From positions 1 to 25,964 of IMG/VR virus record IMGVR_UViG_3300020595_000174: DNA of 25,964 bases. The stretch is one strand, 5' to 3'. This DNA comes from a virus. Shown here piece after piece: positions 6,615-15,828 of this stretch (position 1 is its first letter; each line of letters begins with the position of its first letter). The position numbers and the translations under genes were made by a program. The notes beneath the pieces are model-generated. The model searched no databases, was not told the DNA's origin, and was given only the letters and a program-made list of their open reading frames with translations.

Positions 6615-6616
6615 CT

Positions 6617-9600
6617 ATGAGTATCGAGTTAGAAGTTAAATCGAACAGTCTACAAGCTCAAGCAGACCTCCGGAAACTAAACCGATCTGTAGACAAGATT
6701 AGTACCACTACCCAAAATGCCACTAAGACCCTCCAGCGCCTAGCGGTTGGAGCTACAGCAGCATTTGCGGCCATTGGTTCTGCGAGAGCTATCACAAACG
6801 TAACCGACTCCTACCGACGATTAGAAGCGCGTATCGCACTCGCCACCGATGGAATAGAAAATCAAGCTGCAGCATTTAAAAAGCTAAACGCTATTGCACT
6901 AGAGACCCGATCAAACCAAGAAGGCATTGCTGACCTTTATTCTCGTATTGCAAGAGCAACAAAAGTCTTAGGAATAGAACAAGCAGAAGTAATTAAAGTA
7001 ACTCGTTCTATCTCTCAAGCAATTACCATTTCTGGTTCTTCAGCCGAATCCGCTAACTCTGCTATCGTACAGTTGGGTCAGGGTCTTGCTGCTGGAGCAC
7101 TACGAGGACAAGAATTAAACTCCGTAATGGAACAGACCCCAGCCGTAGCGCAAGCAATTGCTAGAGGGATGGGCATTACTATTGGGCAACTCCGTGCGTT
7201 TGCCAATGAAGGCAAGCTAACCGCAGAGGCTGTTGTAAGCGCTTTATCCAGCCAGACTGAATCTATTGACAAAGAATTCGCACTTATACCTGTAACTTTT
7301 GCTCAGGCAACACAGGTACTGGGGACTGGCGTAGGTCGTATTGTAAATGAAATAGACAAAACATTAAACGTTACACGCAGACTTTCTTCTGGGATGCTTA
7401 ACCTAGGTAGAAGCTTTAATGCTGCTGCCGAAGGTATTGGCGGTAATGTTGCTAACACTGCAAAAAGTCTTAGTAGTGTAAGTGCAGAATTTAGTAGAAT
7501 ATTCCAAGAAGTAAATAATCTAGCTGCTGCCTTTGTTTTCTTAGGTAAATCAATTTTAGAAAGAGCATTACCTACAGATGTTATATTAGCCTTTAAGGCT
7601 TTTACAGAAAACTTGAAAGCTGCTGCAGTAATTGTTAGTAGAATAGCAATACCTTTAGTACGGTTTGGTGACCTTCTTGAAATAGCAGCGCTTAATGTAG
7701 ACCTGCTTGCAAGAAGTCTCCGTATTGGGCCGTTTGAAAGATTTGCTAGAAGCATTTCTTTTGGCGTATTTGACGCATTAGCCGGTTTACAGGCAAGGAT
7801 CGCAGACACTACTTCCGCATTTAGTAGGTTTGGTGTTATCTTTTCTCGTAGTGTTGCTCGTAGTTTCGTAGGTGTTGAATTCAGCATTAGAAGAGCAAGT
7901 ATAGAGTTTAGAAGATTTGGTGAAGAAGTAGGAGGAGTTCTTGGAATTCTTCCTCAACTTATAGCCGCTACTCTTACCGGGCTTTCAAACGCACTAGGAC
8001 TTATCGGGGATATTATTCGCAAACCTTTCTTTGAAACTGTTGCATTACAATTTGCAGGGCTTTCTAGAATATTTGCTCGCTTTGGTGGTGAGGCGGCGCG
8101 TGCCTTCTCAGAAGCCTTTGTAAGCATTTTTGCGTTAGGCACTAGAGTTACAGGCGGTGATTTAAAAGGGTTGTTTAAATCTATTCTAGATTCCTTTGAA
8201 TCCTTTAGTTTCAAACCTATAGTAGACGGTATAATTAGCACTTTTCGAAGTCTAACCTCAGTACTAGATGTATTATTTGGAGACCCCCTTAGTGATTATA
8301 AGTCAGGATTTGAGAAACTAGGGAGCAGTATTGTTAATGTTTTCTCTAGTGTAGGCAGTAGTATTAGCGACCTTGCAGAAAAGGCATTTCCCTCATTGTT
8401 TAGGTCTTTGAGTTTGACTGAGAGGTTAATAGCTGCCTTTCCCTCTGCTGCGAAAAAATTAGAAAAAGCTTTTAAAACTGTCGCATCAACTTTTAGAAAA
8501 ACTGGCGAATCAATTGTTTCACTTTCAAAAGGAACTCTTAAAGAAGCATTAAATAACGTGCGTTCTTTCGGTGAAAAGATTATAGAAATCTTCCGAAAAA
8601 TTTATATAGCAGTTATAGGTAATTCTTGGTGGACGGATACTATTGAAGGAGTTGTTTCTTTAAGTAATAAATTGTTTGGAGCAGAAAGTCGCGTAGGTAA
8701 ATTTGCTAAAGCCATTATTAATCAATTTAAAAATATTGAAAACGCAGTTAAGTTTGGATTTGGAATAGCCATTAGCGCAGTGGTTTCCTCAATCCTCGGA
8801 CCCCTTAGCTTTATAGTTAGCGCCGTTGGGCTCTTTGGTTTTGCTATTCAATCAGGGGCTACTTCTTTAAAAGAGTTAGGTAACTTCTCTGACAAGGCAA
8901 CCATTAAACTGCGCTCTCTAACTAATGAATTTGACCTATTGTCAAGCTCTACAAAAGGCGCTAAAGCGTTGTTTAGTGATATAGGCAAATCTGGCGTTTT
9001 CGATACTTTAATTTTAGGCTTAAAAGGGCTTCAACAACTATTAATACCTCTTGGAACTATTTTAGCAGACACTTTTGGTTCTGCTATTTCTGGAGCTATA
9101 TCTATAGCCCTCCTAGCTGCACTAGCACCTTTTGGTGTGTTTATCGGTATTGTTGGTACTATATTTAGTAGTGAATTACGTGGAGTCATAGATACCTTCC
9201 TTTCTACCTTTGGTACTAGCATCCAATCAGTACTAGCTGGATTTGCTAACAATGCAGGGATAATTGCAGAGAAGTTTGCCGAGGGTGTTATTAAACAAAT
9301 TCCTCTTATACTTTCTACACTGGCTTCTATTGGAAGCGGTATTATTCGAGGTATTTTAGGTAGCCTTCCTCTTATTGGACCTGCGCTCTCTGGTGTTTTT
9401 TCTTTAATAAACACCTTAACACTCGGGCTAGCTGGTCTTTTTTCGGGTGGAGTACTGGCATTCCTGATTTTCGGAGGTAATCGTCGAGGCAAGGCGATAA
9501 TGGCAACCGCCACTGTCATCTTTAATTTTATTAAAGGTCAAATGGTAGCCCTAGCCGCACAAAACGGTATTATGGATATTGCGCTGTTTGGGCGAGCTGG

Positions 9601-12600
9601 TGTTTCTTCATTAGTCGCCACAGCTAAATCCCTTATCGCAAGAGTGTTAGCCCCGTTGTACGCTGCTAAACTATCATTCTCTGTTGGAGGATTTGGAGCA
9701 CTTGGTACATTCCTCTACGGAACAGGAACCTCTGTTGTTGCGGGTCTTACAGCTTTGCTTGCTAAAATTGGCAGTGTATTGGCAGGAGCAAGAGTAGCCT
9801 TTACCCTCGGTGGCATAGGTGCTCTCGAAAGCTTCTTCTTTGGAGTAGGCGGACCCGGTGTTCTCTTTGCTAAAATAACGGCATTTGTAGCTTCTACAAT
9901 AGCATTTACTAAAGGCTTATTTGCCTCTGTTATTGCTACTACCCGTGGCCTCTTCTCTCGGCTCTTATTAGGAGCGGGAGGTCTTGCAGGCACAACTGCT
10001 GAGATTGGTACTGTTAGTGCCGTTGCTTCTTCTGCATTTGCTAGAATGAAAGCTAGCGTAGTCGGATCCTTCGGGAAAGGCGGCTTAATGCGAAAGCTTA
10101 TGTTTGGTAGTATTGGCGCAGCCGCACTACTAACAGGCGTTGGAGCATTTGCTTCAGATGCGGGTGATTCAATGACTGGCGGTATATTAGCTAGTATTGG
10201 TCCATTCTTAGAGTTTGGCTTACTTGCTGTTGGTATCTTTGGTACCGCAGGCATTGCTGCCGCATCAGCTAAAATACTTGCTGGAGTCGCGTTAGTTAGT
10301 GGTGGTATTTTAACCGCATTAACATCTATTTTGGTTCATCCTGTATTTTTAACTATCGCAGCCATAGTTGCAGCAGCAACCGTTGCTGGCGCTCTTGGAG
10401 TTTACCTATTTGGTGTAGGAGACAGCTTTGGTGAAAAACTAAATAATGCTGGATTACAAGTAGCCAGTTTCTTTGGACTTGTAGATGCATTCGTAGCCAA
10501 GAGTGAAAGACAAGGAATCCTTGATGGTCTCTTAGGTGATTTTGAAATTCCCAACCTTGATAAGCTTAATGCTATTGGTGGGAAAATAGACTCGCCACAA
10601 GAAACACTAGGTGAATTAAGAGCAGTAGCGTTTACCTCAGATGAGTTTAAACGATTGCTCGATGCTTCATTAGAACTTCGTAAGGCTAATTTAGAACTCA
10701 AAGACGTTAATGTTAAAGGTTTTAATGGCCAGTCTAGATTACTAGATGCGCAACGAGCTGTTGTAGCTGCTACTCTGACCACTAATGATATCTTAAACGA
10801 AACTAAGGAACGACTTGCTGCACGCGGCGCTGAAGTTATCGGCGGTGATCGTAAAGGTTTTGCAGCTCCTGATACTAAAATATTAGAATCTGTAGTTGAA
10901 GTACTTGCTAAAGTAGGAGACTTCTTTGGTGGAGGCACTGCGCTTCAAGAAGCTGCTTCAAATGCTTCAGACATTGGTCGTGCCCAGCAGGGTGAGTTAA
11001 CTCAGGATCAAAGTTCGTCTATTAATATTGGCTTAGATTCAATTGCAAGAGCACAAGAGGACTTTGATGTAGAAGTTGCTATTAAGTTTAGCACAGAAAT
11101 TGCTGCATTAGAAGCACAACTTGCTGGAATTTCATCCCTTGATCTTAGTCTTGATGACCAAGCTATAGAAACTCAACAAATCACTGATGATTTACAAAAG
11201 GCTATTAGTGATGGCATAAGCAATGTAAACTATAAAGTCTTTCTTAAAGAAGCGGGTGAAGCATTTAAAGAAGTTGGGCTTTCTTTTTCTGGATTAGAAT
11301 TAAGTTTAATTAGTCCTACTGATAGAGAAGAAATTAGAGCACTTGCCACTACCTACAACGATGCTGTTGAAGAACTTGGTAACTCTACTAACTCTACCTT
11401 AGAAGGAAATGCTCAAGCTCTTGCTGCGGCAAGAAGAGCCTTACTCACCGGTGTTGGAACTTCCTTTGATAAGCTCCAAAAAGTTCTTGGTGAAATTGAC
11501 TCAGAAATATCAGGCGCACAATTCGCCAATATTGATGTTAGCAGCATTGAAGCCATAGAAACACTTTACGAAGAAATTGAAGTCACTAAGACTAAAATTA
11601 CAGCATTAAACGGCAAAGAACTTGACACAGAGAAAGAGCTACGTGCTGAAAATGAAGGTCGTAAAGATGAGATCCAAGCTATTCTAGATAAAACTAGAGG
11701 ATTAGCTGGGGTAATTGATGCGGCAGGTTTAAGCCAAAAGGCCCTACTTGGGCTTACTGCTGAACAAACAGTCGCATTAGCAGAATCTGAAGACAAAGTT
11801 AGAAGCATTAATAAAACAATTGCTGATATCGGTCCTGTTACTAATGAAAACGCGGAGACCTATCAGATAGAGTTAGAGAAGCTCAGAGCACAAAACAAGG
11901 TTAAGAGAGAACTTCTTGATAATAGCCGTGGTATTGCTCAAGTACTAGTAGATACAGGTATTGCACAAAGTAACTTGAATGGGTTTACCTTAGCTCAAGT
12001 TGCGGAAGCTACTAAGTACAAAGATCGCATTAGTGAAATCAAGGAAAACATTACAGAGCTTGGACCTGCTAATGAAGCAACCCTGCCTGCTCTTATAGAG
12101 CAAAATAGGCTTCTTCAAATAGAAGAAGATAAGCTAAAAGTAATTACAGATAGCAGACGAAGTATCGCCTCTCTTATTAGAGACGCAGGTATCAATCAAG
12201 CTACTTTGAACAACCTTAATGGCGTAGGTATTACATCTATACTTGAGCAAAGACAGGCATTAGCAGATGCTGAGTTAATCCTCACTCGACTAGGCCCTCT
12301 TACTGCGGATAATGCTGAAGAGTATGCGAAACAATCTAAGAATATCCAAATTATTAAACTTGGATTAGAAGATTCCTTTAAAGCAGCACGTTCTTACTCT
12401 GAAGTTCTTAGTAACGCAGGGGTAAGCCAGCAGGCAATAACCTTCCTTACTGATGAACAAACTCAGGCATTAACTGCCTCACAAGCAGCTATTGAAGCTT
12501 CTGAAAGAGCGCTTAAAAATCTTGGTTCTGAAAGTACAGTAAACTTAGATACTTACAGACAGCAGTTAGCTGTCCTTAAGGCTCAGAGAGAAGAACAGGA

Positions 12601-14155
12601 AGCCTTGTTAAGAGGAACTCGTGGTATTGCTCAGACTATTAAAGATTCTGGCTTAAACCAAGCTGAGTTCACTAGACTAACAAATGAGCAATTACTTGCT
12701 GTATTGGAAAGTCAACAGGCAACTGATGACATCGCTAAGTCTATCTCAAACCTTGGTCCTTTAACTGCAGAAACATTAGAAGCTTACAAGGAACAGACTC
12801 GGGAATTGTATGATCAAAAAGCCGCTACTGATGCTTTGATAAGAAGCACTAGAAACATTAGTGAAGTAGTAGGCGACCTTCGTAACATCGGGATTAATCT
12901 CGACCTAGTTGAGTTTTCTAAGCAGACTAAAGAAGTACAAGCACAGCTTTTACAATTACAAGAATCTGCACAAAATCAAGCGTTAATTATTGCTAACCCT
13001 AACTCTAGTGAAGCTGAAATATTAGCTGCTTCAAGAGCACAGGCAGAGTTAAATAAACAAGTAGACAACTTTAATGAGCTAATGGCTACATCAGCAGCAG
13101 CTAGTGAAACATTCCGTGATTCATTCTCTAGCGCTTTTTCTGATGTCCTTAGAGGCACTGAGAGCCTTGGTGATGCATTTAAGTCATTTATTGGCGACCT
13201 TGCCAGTTCTGTTGTTGATGCTGGTATCGCTAATTTCACTGATACTTTGTTTGGTAAAACAGATACAGATGGTGGATTGGATGACAAATTTGGGTCAGTT
13301 ATAGGCGGATTTGGCGGAGCCATAGGCGGCGCTGCTCCTAATGGAACAGAGGCTGCACCTCTTACAGTTCGTTTAGTTTCAGGGGCAAAGGATGCGCTAA
13401 GCGGTTTATTAGGCGGTTCAGATAAGAAGGATGACTTAGGCAGTGGTATTGCTGACAAGGCGGCTGCCCTAGTGGGCGGAAAAGACCCTGCGTCTGCGGC
13501 TGCTGAAGGTCTTACCAAGTTAACAGAGTCTACTACGCAGGCTAACGGCGGTATACTTGGCTGGGCTAGTAATTTAGTGCAGCAGATTGCTTCCTTCCTT
13601 GGTTTCAACGTTGCTACTACTACTGCTGCCTCTGCCAACACTAGCGCAGCTATCGCTACTACGGCAACTACTGCCGCTGTAACTACACTGGCTACATCCG
13701 CTACTGCGGCTGCTATTGCGCTTCAAGCTGCCGCTGCTGCCGCTAGTGCAGATGCTGCTGCTGGCATCTTCGGCTTCGCTACAGGTGGGCCAGTTAGAGG
13801 CGCAGGTACATCTACTTCTGATTCTATCCCTGCTTATTTAAGCAATGGTGAATATGTTATTAATGCTAAGGCAACTAAAGCTAACAAGCCTATTCTTGAT
13901 GCTATTAACAGCAACAGAGATATTCGCAAGTTTGCCACCGGTGGACCAGTAAACATTAAGGCTGGCGAAGCAATGGCAAGAGAAGCTTCAAGTAATCGTA
14001 GAGCCGCTGGTGCTACTACCAACAATGCTAACATTACCTTCCAAGTTACGGGAGATGTAACAGAGGCAACTCGTAGGAGCGTAAGAGAAATGTCACAAGA
14101 GATAACTACTACCGTTCAAGCGGGATTCCAAGAAAGAGGTGTTTTAAATGGATAA
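6617..14155 (+). CDS. Tape measure protein
   Basis: The 2512-residue protein sets tail length and is ejected with the DNA. Residues about 15-230 form the conserved tape measure N-terminal domain (YRRLEARIALAT, SRSIAQAITIS-like SISQAITISG, GQGLAAGALRGQELNSVMEQ, ALSSQTESI). Several strongly hydrophobic stretches follow (near residues 713-745, 815-848 and 1196-1270) that could cross the host membrane during DNA entry. Residues about 1693-2080 hold five ~77-residue repeats in a Gln/Glu/Ala-rich helical region. The C-terminus has two FATGGPV motifs around IPAYLSNGEYVINA, typical of tape measure ends. At about 0.15 nm per residue the tail would be at most roughly 375 nm. I see no lysozyme or peptidase motif. 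The ribosome site is AAGGAG at 6603-6608. Minus-strand open frames inside it are not genes. Confidence 0.95.
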   Translation: MSIELEVKSNSLQAQADLRKLNRSVDKISTTTQNATKTLQRLAVGATAAFAAIGSARAITNVTDSYRRLEARIALATDGIENQAAAFKKLNAIALETRSNQEGIADLYSRIARATKVLGIEQAEVIKVTRSISQAITISGSSAESANSAIVQLGQGLAAGALRGQELNSVMEQTPAVAQAIARGMGITIGQLRAFANEGKLTAEAVVSALSSQTESIDKEFALIPVTFAQATQVLGTGVGRIVNEIDKTLNVTRRLSSGMLNLGRSFNAAAEGIGGNVANTAKSLSSVSAEFSRIFQEVNNLAAAFVFLGKSILERALPTDVILAFKAFTENLKAAAVIVSRIAIPLVRFGDLLEIAALNVDLLARSLRIGPFERFARSISFGVFDALAGLQARIADTTSAFSRFGVIFSRSVARSFVGVEFSIRRASIEFRRFGEEVGGVLGILPQLIAATLTGLSNALGLIGDIIRKPFFETVALQFAGLSRIFARFGGEAARAFSEAFVSIFALGTRVTGGDLKGLFKSILDSFESFSFKPIVDGIISTFRSLTSVLDVLFGDPLSDYKSGFEKLGSSIVNVFSSVGSSISDLAEKAFPSLFRSLSLTERLIAAFPSAAKKLEKAFKTVASTFRKTGESIVSLSKGTLKEALNNVRSFGEKIIEIFRKIYIAVIGNSWWTDTIEGVVSLSNKLFGAESRVGKFAKAIINQFKNIENAVKFGFGIAISAVVSSILGPLSFIVSAVGLFGFAIQSGATSLKELGNFSDKATIKLRSLTNEFDLLSSSTKGAKALFSDIGKSGVFDTLILGLKGLQQLLIPLGTILADTFGSAISGAISIALLAALAPFGVFIGIVGTIFSSELRGVIDTFLSTFGTSIQSVLAGFANNAGIIAEKFAEGVIKQIPLILSTLASIGSGIIRGILGSLPLIGPALSGVFSLINTLTLGLAGLFSGGVLAFLIFGGNRRGKAIMATATVIFNFIKGQMVALAAQNGIMDIALFGRAGVSSLVATAKSLIARVLAPLYAAKLSFSVGGFGALGTFLYGTGTSVVAGLTALLAKIGSVLAGARVAFTLGGIGALESFFFGVGGPGVLFAKITAFVASTIAFTKGLFASVIATTRGLFSRLLLGAGGLAGTTAEIGTVSAVASSAFARMKASVVGSFGKGGLMRKLMFGSIGAAALLTGVGAFASDAGDSMTGGILASIGPFLEFGLLAVGIFGTAGIAAASAKILAGVALVSGGILTALTSILVHPVFLTIAAIVAAATVAGALGVYLFGVGDSFGEKLNNAGLQVASFFGLVDAFVAKSERQGILDGLLGDFEIPNLDKLNAIGGKIDSPQETLGELRAVAFTSDEFKRLLDASLELRKANLELKDVNVKGFNGQSRLLDAQRAVVAATLTTNDILNETKERLAARGAEVIGGDRKGFAAPDTKILESVVEVLAKVGDFFGGGTALQEAASNASDIGRAQQGELTQDQSSSINIGLDSIARAQEDFDVEVAIKFSTEIAALEAQLAGISSLDLSLDDQAIETQQITDDLQKAISDGISNVNYKVFLKEAGEAFKEVGLSFSGLELSLISPTDREEIRALATTYNDAVEELGNSTNSTLEGNAQALAAARRALLTGVGTSFDKLQKVLGEIDSEISGAQFANIDVSSIEAIETLYEEIEVTKTKITALNGKELDTEKELRAENEGRKDEIQAILDKTRGLAGVIDAAGLSQKALLGLTAEQTVALAESEDKVRSINKTIADIGPVTNENAETYQIELEKLRAQNKVKRELLDNSRGIAQVLVDTGIAQSNLNGFTLAQVAEATKYKDRISEIKENITELGPANEATLPALIEQNRLLQIEEDKLKVITDSRRSIASLIRDAGINQATLNNLNGVGITSILEQRQALADAELILTRLGPLTADNAEEYAKQSKNIQIIKLGLEDSFKAARSYSEVLSNAGVSQQAITFLTDEQTQALTASQAAIEASERALKNLGSESTVNLDTYRQQLAVLKAQREEQEALLRGTRGIAQTIKDSGLNQAEFTRLTNEQLLAVLESQQATDDIAKSISNLGPLTAETLEAYKEQTRELYDQKAATDALIRSTRNISEVVGDLRNIGINLDLVEFSKQTKEVQAQLLQLQESAQNQALIIANPNSSEAEILAASRAQAELNKQVDNFNELMATSAAASETFRDSFSSAFSDVLRGTESLGDAFKSFIGDLASSVVDAGIANFTDTLFGKTDTDGGLDDKFGSVIGGFGGAIGGAAPNGTEAAPLTVRLVSGAKDALSGLLGGSDKKDDLGSGIADKAAALVGGKDPASAAAEGLTKLTESTTQANGGILGWASNLVQQIASFLGFNVATTTAASANTSAAIATTATTAAVTTLATSATAAAIALQAAAAAASADAAAGIFGFATGGPVRGAGTSTSDSIPAYLSNGEYVINAKATKANKPILDAINSNRDIRKFATGGPVNIKAGEAMAREASSNRRAAGATTNNANITFQVTGDVTEATRRSVREMSQEITTTVQAGFQERGVLNG
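11693..12847 (+). repeat. Five tandem ~77-residue repeats inside the tape measure gene
   Basis: Units begin near 11693, 11924, 12152, 12383 and 12617, and a partial sixth at 12848; spacings are 77, 76, 77, 78 and 77 codons. Each has the pattern '[TS]R.IA..I.DAGL.Q..L..LT..Q...' then '..I..LGP.T.E....Y......L......'. The DNA is diverged, so the repeat is old. Confidence 0.85.
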
Positions 14156-14189
14156 CAAAGCTAAATCAATTAAATGGGAGGTAAAATGA
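14148..14189 (+). CDS. 13-codon mini-gene linking tape measure and next gene
   Basis: This frame encodes MDNKAKSIKWEVK. Its ATG overlaps the tape measure stop (ATGGATAA), AGAGGT lies 7 bases upstream, and its stop overlaps the next start (ATGA at 14186-14189). Its KSIKW segment reappears at the C-terminus of the 15225-15827 gene. It may be a coupling peptide or the remnant of a duplicated gene end. Confidence 0.4.
   Translation: MDNKAKSIKWEVK
14162..14178 (+). repeat. 17-base direct repeat, copy 1
   Basis: TAAATCAATTAAATGGG here matches 15800-15816 exactly. Both copies lie just before the start of a tail gene, and both read KSIKW in an open frame. Confidence 0.7.
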
Positions 14190-14872
14190 AATTTCAAGGA
14201 CTTGAATATACAACTCCAATTACTATTGACAGCAGAAACAGGGTCTCTAGAAGTGAGACCTTGAACCTTAAAACTCAAGCAGTAGATAACGGGTCTCAGA
14301 GATGGGATCTTAGTATTGGGTTAGCGCCTAACAATAATAAAAAAGACCTAGAAGCCACGGCTGTGTATGATCCCCTCTCTGCTAATAGAGCGGGTGCCGC
14401 ATTGGCAGCACATAGGGCCATTAATGGTCTTCACAGAGCGTTTAAAATAGAAATGCCTCAACATCTGGGCATAGAGGCCACGGGAGTAACCACAAGTCTT
14501 AGGGCTGTGGTTACTTCGGCCACTGTTAATTTTTCCAATTCTGGAAGTCTAGTTATTAAGAATGTATCAGGACCAGAGGTGGTTCTCCCCGCTGGCCTGT
14601 TTATTACTATAGGTTCGCCGGGCGGAACTCCTTCTGCCTCTGATAAAGTCTATATGGTGGTTACAGAAACTACAATTGCAGCAAATGAGAGCACAGGTAC
14701 TTCTGTACCCTTGTTCCCTAATCTAATAGCTCCAGTAGGTGCTGTAGAAAAAGTAGTTAATGTTAGACCTCAGATTTTTGTTTATTATGCACTTGATGGT
14801 GTAGACGGCGTAAGCTATGTAGATGGCATCATGGTATCATCTACTATTAATGTAATTGAGGCCCTCGTTTGA
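14186..14872 (+). CDS. Putative distal tail / minor tail protein
   Basis: This 228-residue beta-rich protein follows the tape measure gene, the slot of distal tail or first tip proteins. I place the start at ATG 14186, since GGGAGG (14176-14181) lies just upstream; the earlier ATG at 14174 overlaps that ribosome site. The N-terminus (FQGLEYTTPITIDSRNR...SETLNLKTQAVDNGSQRWDLSIGL) looks like a strand-rich tube-docking domain, and the C-terminal half has repeated beta strands ending in a short tail. The start overlaps the stop of the mini-gene (ATGA). Family identity is uncertain; the function is from position. Confidence 0.55.
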   Translation: MKFQGLEYTTPITIDSRNRVSRSETLNLKTQAVDNGSQRWDLSIGLAPNNNKKDLEATAVYDPLSANRAGAALAAHRAINGLHRAFKIEMPQHLGIEATGVTTSLRAVVTSATVNFSNSGSLVIKNVSGPEVVLPAGLFITIGSPGGTPSASDKVYMVVTETTIAANESTGTSVPLFPNLIAPVGAVEKVVNVRPQIFVYYALDGVDGVSYVDGIMVSSTINVIEALV

Positions 14873-14879
14873 GGGTCTC
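14858..14879 (+). terminator. Hairpin at the end of the distal tail gene
   Basis: GAGGCCCTC (14858-14866) pairs with GAGGGTCTC (14871-14879), one G-T pair, around a GTTT loop; the gene's stop codon lies within it. The following GGGTTCTTATTAT is only moderately T-rich, so termination would be partial. Confidence 0.45.
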
Positions 14880-14902
14880 GGGTTCTTATTATAAGGAATA
14901 TA

Positions 14903-15241
14903 ATGAAAAATACAGATAAGTTGAAAGATAAAGGTAAGATACTTTACCTTGACGATGACTTTGGTATCTCCTTTCAAGACATAAACGGTCTTGCTATGTG
15001 CCATTGCGAAGTAAATAAATGGTCTCCTGATATTGCTAGAAGATGTAGAATGCAGATAGATAAGCTCCAAAGGGAGTATCAGAGAGATGCGTATGGTGTA
15101 GCGCGGAGAGATGACCTCAAACACCACAAATTTTTAAAACGAATGGGCTTTCAGTTCTTTCGTAACAAATGGATCCTCGATGAGGATAACAATGATTTAA
15201 TTATACAAGTATGGGAGAAGAAAAATGATCTCAATAGGTAA
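14903..15241 (+). CDS. Small GNAT-like protein in tail-tip region
   Basis: The 112-residue protein has a central charged helix (SPDIARRCRMQIDKLQREYQ) followed by HHKFLKRMGFQFFRNKWIL, resembling the C-terminal half of small phage acyltransferase-like proteins where 'H.kWL...GF.f' forms the end of the fold. The usual acetyl-CoA-binding loop is not evident, so enzymatic activity is doubtful and it may be structural. AAGGAA at 14893-14898 is the ribosome site. It overlaps the next gene by 17 bases, so translation of the two is probably coupled. Similar small genes occur between tail tip genes, but the job here is unknown. Confidence 0.45.
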   Translation: MKNTDKLKDKGKILYLDDDFGISFQDINGLAMCHCEVNKWSPDIARRCRMQIDKLQREYQRDAYGVARRDDLKHHKFLKRMGFQFFRNKWILDEDNNDLIIQVWEKKNDLNR

Positions 15242-15827
15242 TGAGTTAAGAGCAGCTATTGAAGCGTATGATATTACGGCAATTAGCTTTCTCACTATCC
15301 AATATACCCTTGACCCTAATACAAACACGAGAGTAACAGACGGTTCTCAGTTTGTACATATTACAGAAGCACCTAGGGACATTACTCACGGCGGCGTAAC
15401 TTATCTCTCTTCGCAGAATCTAGCAGGATTGAGTACTCCAGATGTACAAAACTCTGTATCTAGAGATAATTACGGGGTATCCTTCACGGATAACGACGCA
15501 GCAATTCGACGGCGCTTTGTTACCGATGGTCCTACTGGAACAGGCCTTATTGTTCAATTAGGATTTTTAAACTCTAGTGATGAGCTAATTAACGAGTTGC
15601 TTAATGTGTATTCCGGTCAATCTTCTTCAGTAATTTACTCCCCTAAAGGAGAGGGTTTTGTAACTGAAGTATCATTTACCGGCCAGCTTACTCAACTAAG
15701 TGGAGTTAATTCAGTTCTAACTACTCCTGAAAGCTATGCTCAATTTCTGCCTTCAGCAACCGATCACAGTTTTAAATATTCACATTCAGCTGTAAACGAT
15801 AAATCAATTAAATGGGGGCGTAAATAA
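15225..15827 (+). CDS. Minor tail protein, gpL/DUF2163-like
   Basis: This 200-residue beta-rich protein just before the gpJ-like gene is probably a tail-tip hub or adaptor. The segment HITEAPRDITHGGVTYLSSQ and the following LSTPDVQNSVSRDNYGVSFTD resemble the start of DUF2163-like tip proteins ('...d....Y.p...l...'). I do not see the cysteine cluster that would mark a lambda gpL-type iron-sulfur site. GGGAG at 15213-15217 lies inside the previous gene. The C-terminus reads NDKSIKWGRK, whose DNA is repeated at 14162-14178. Only one base separates its stop from the GTG start of the next gene. Confidence 0.6.
   Translation: MISIGNELRAAIEAYDITAISFLTIQYTLDPNTNTRVTDGSQFVHITEAPRDITHGGVTYLSSQNLAGLSTPDVQNSVSRDNYGVSFTDNDAAIRRRFVTDGPTGTGLIVQLGFLNSSDELINELLNVYSGQSSSVIYSPKGEGFVTEVSFTGQLTQLSGVNSVLTTPESYAQFLPSATDHSFKYSHSAVNDKSIKWGRK
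15800..15816 (+). repeat. 17-base direct repeat, copy 2
   Basis: Second copy of TAAATCAATTAAATGGG, encoding KSIKWG at the end of the gpL-like gene and followed by the GTG start of the fibre gene 12 bases later. Confidence 0.7.
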
Positions 15828-15828
15828 G

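Noticed and set aside
7303-13641. Long minus-strand open frames inside the tape measure gene
   Set aside because: They are shadows of the + strand gene's codon pattern, with odd Pro/Ser/Ala-rich products, no ribosome sites and no phage-like motifs.
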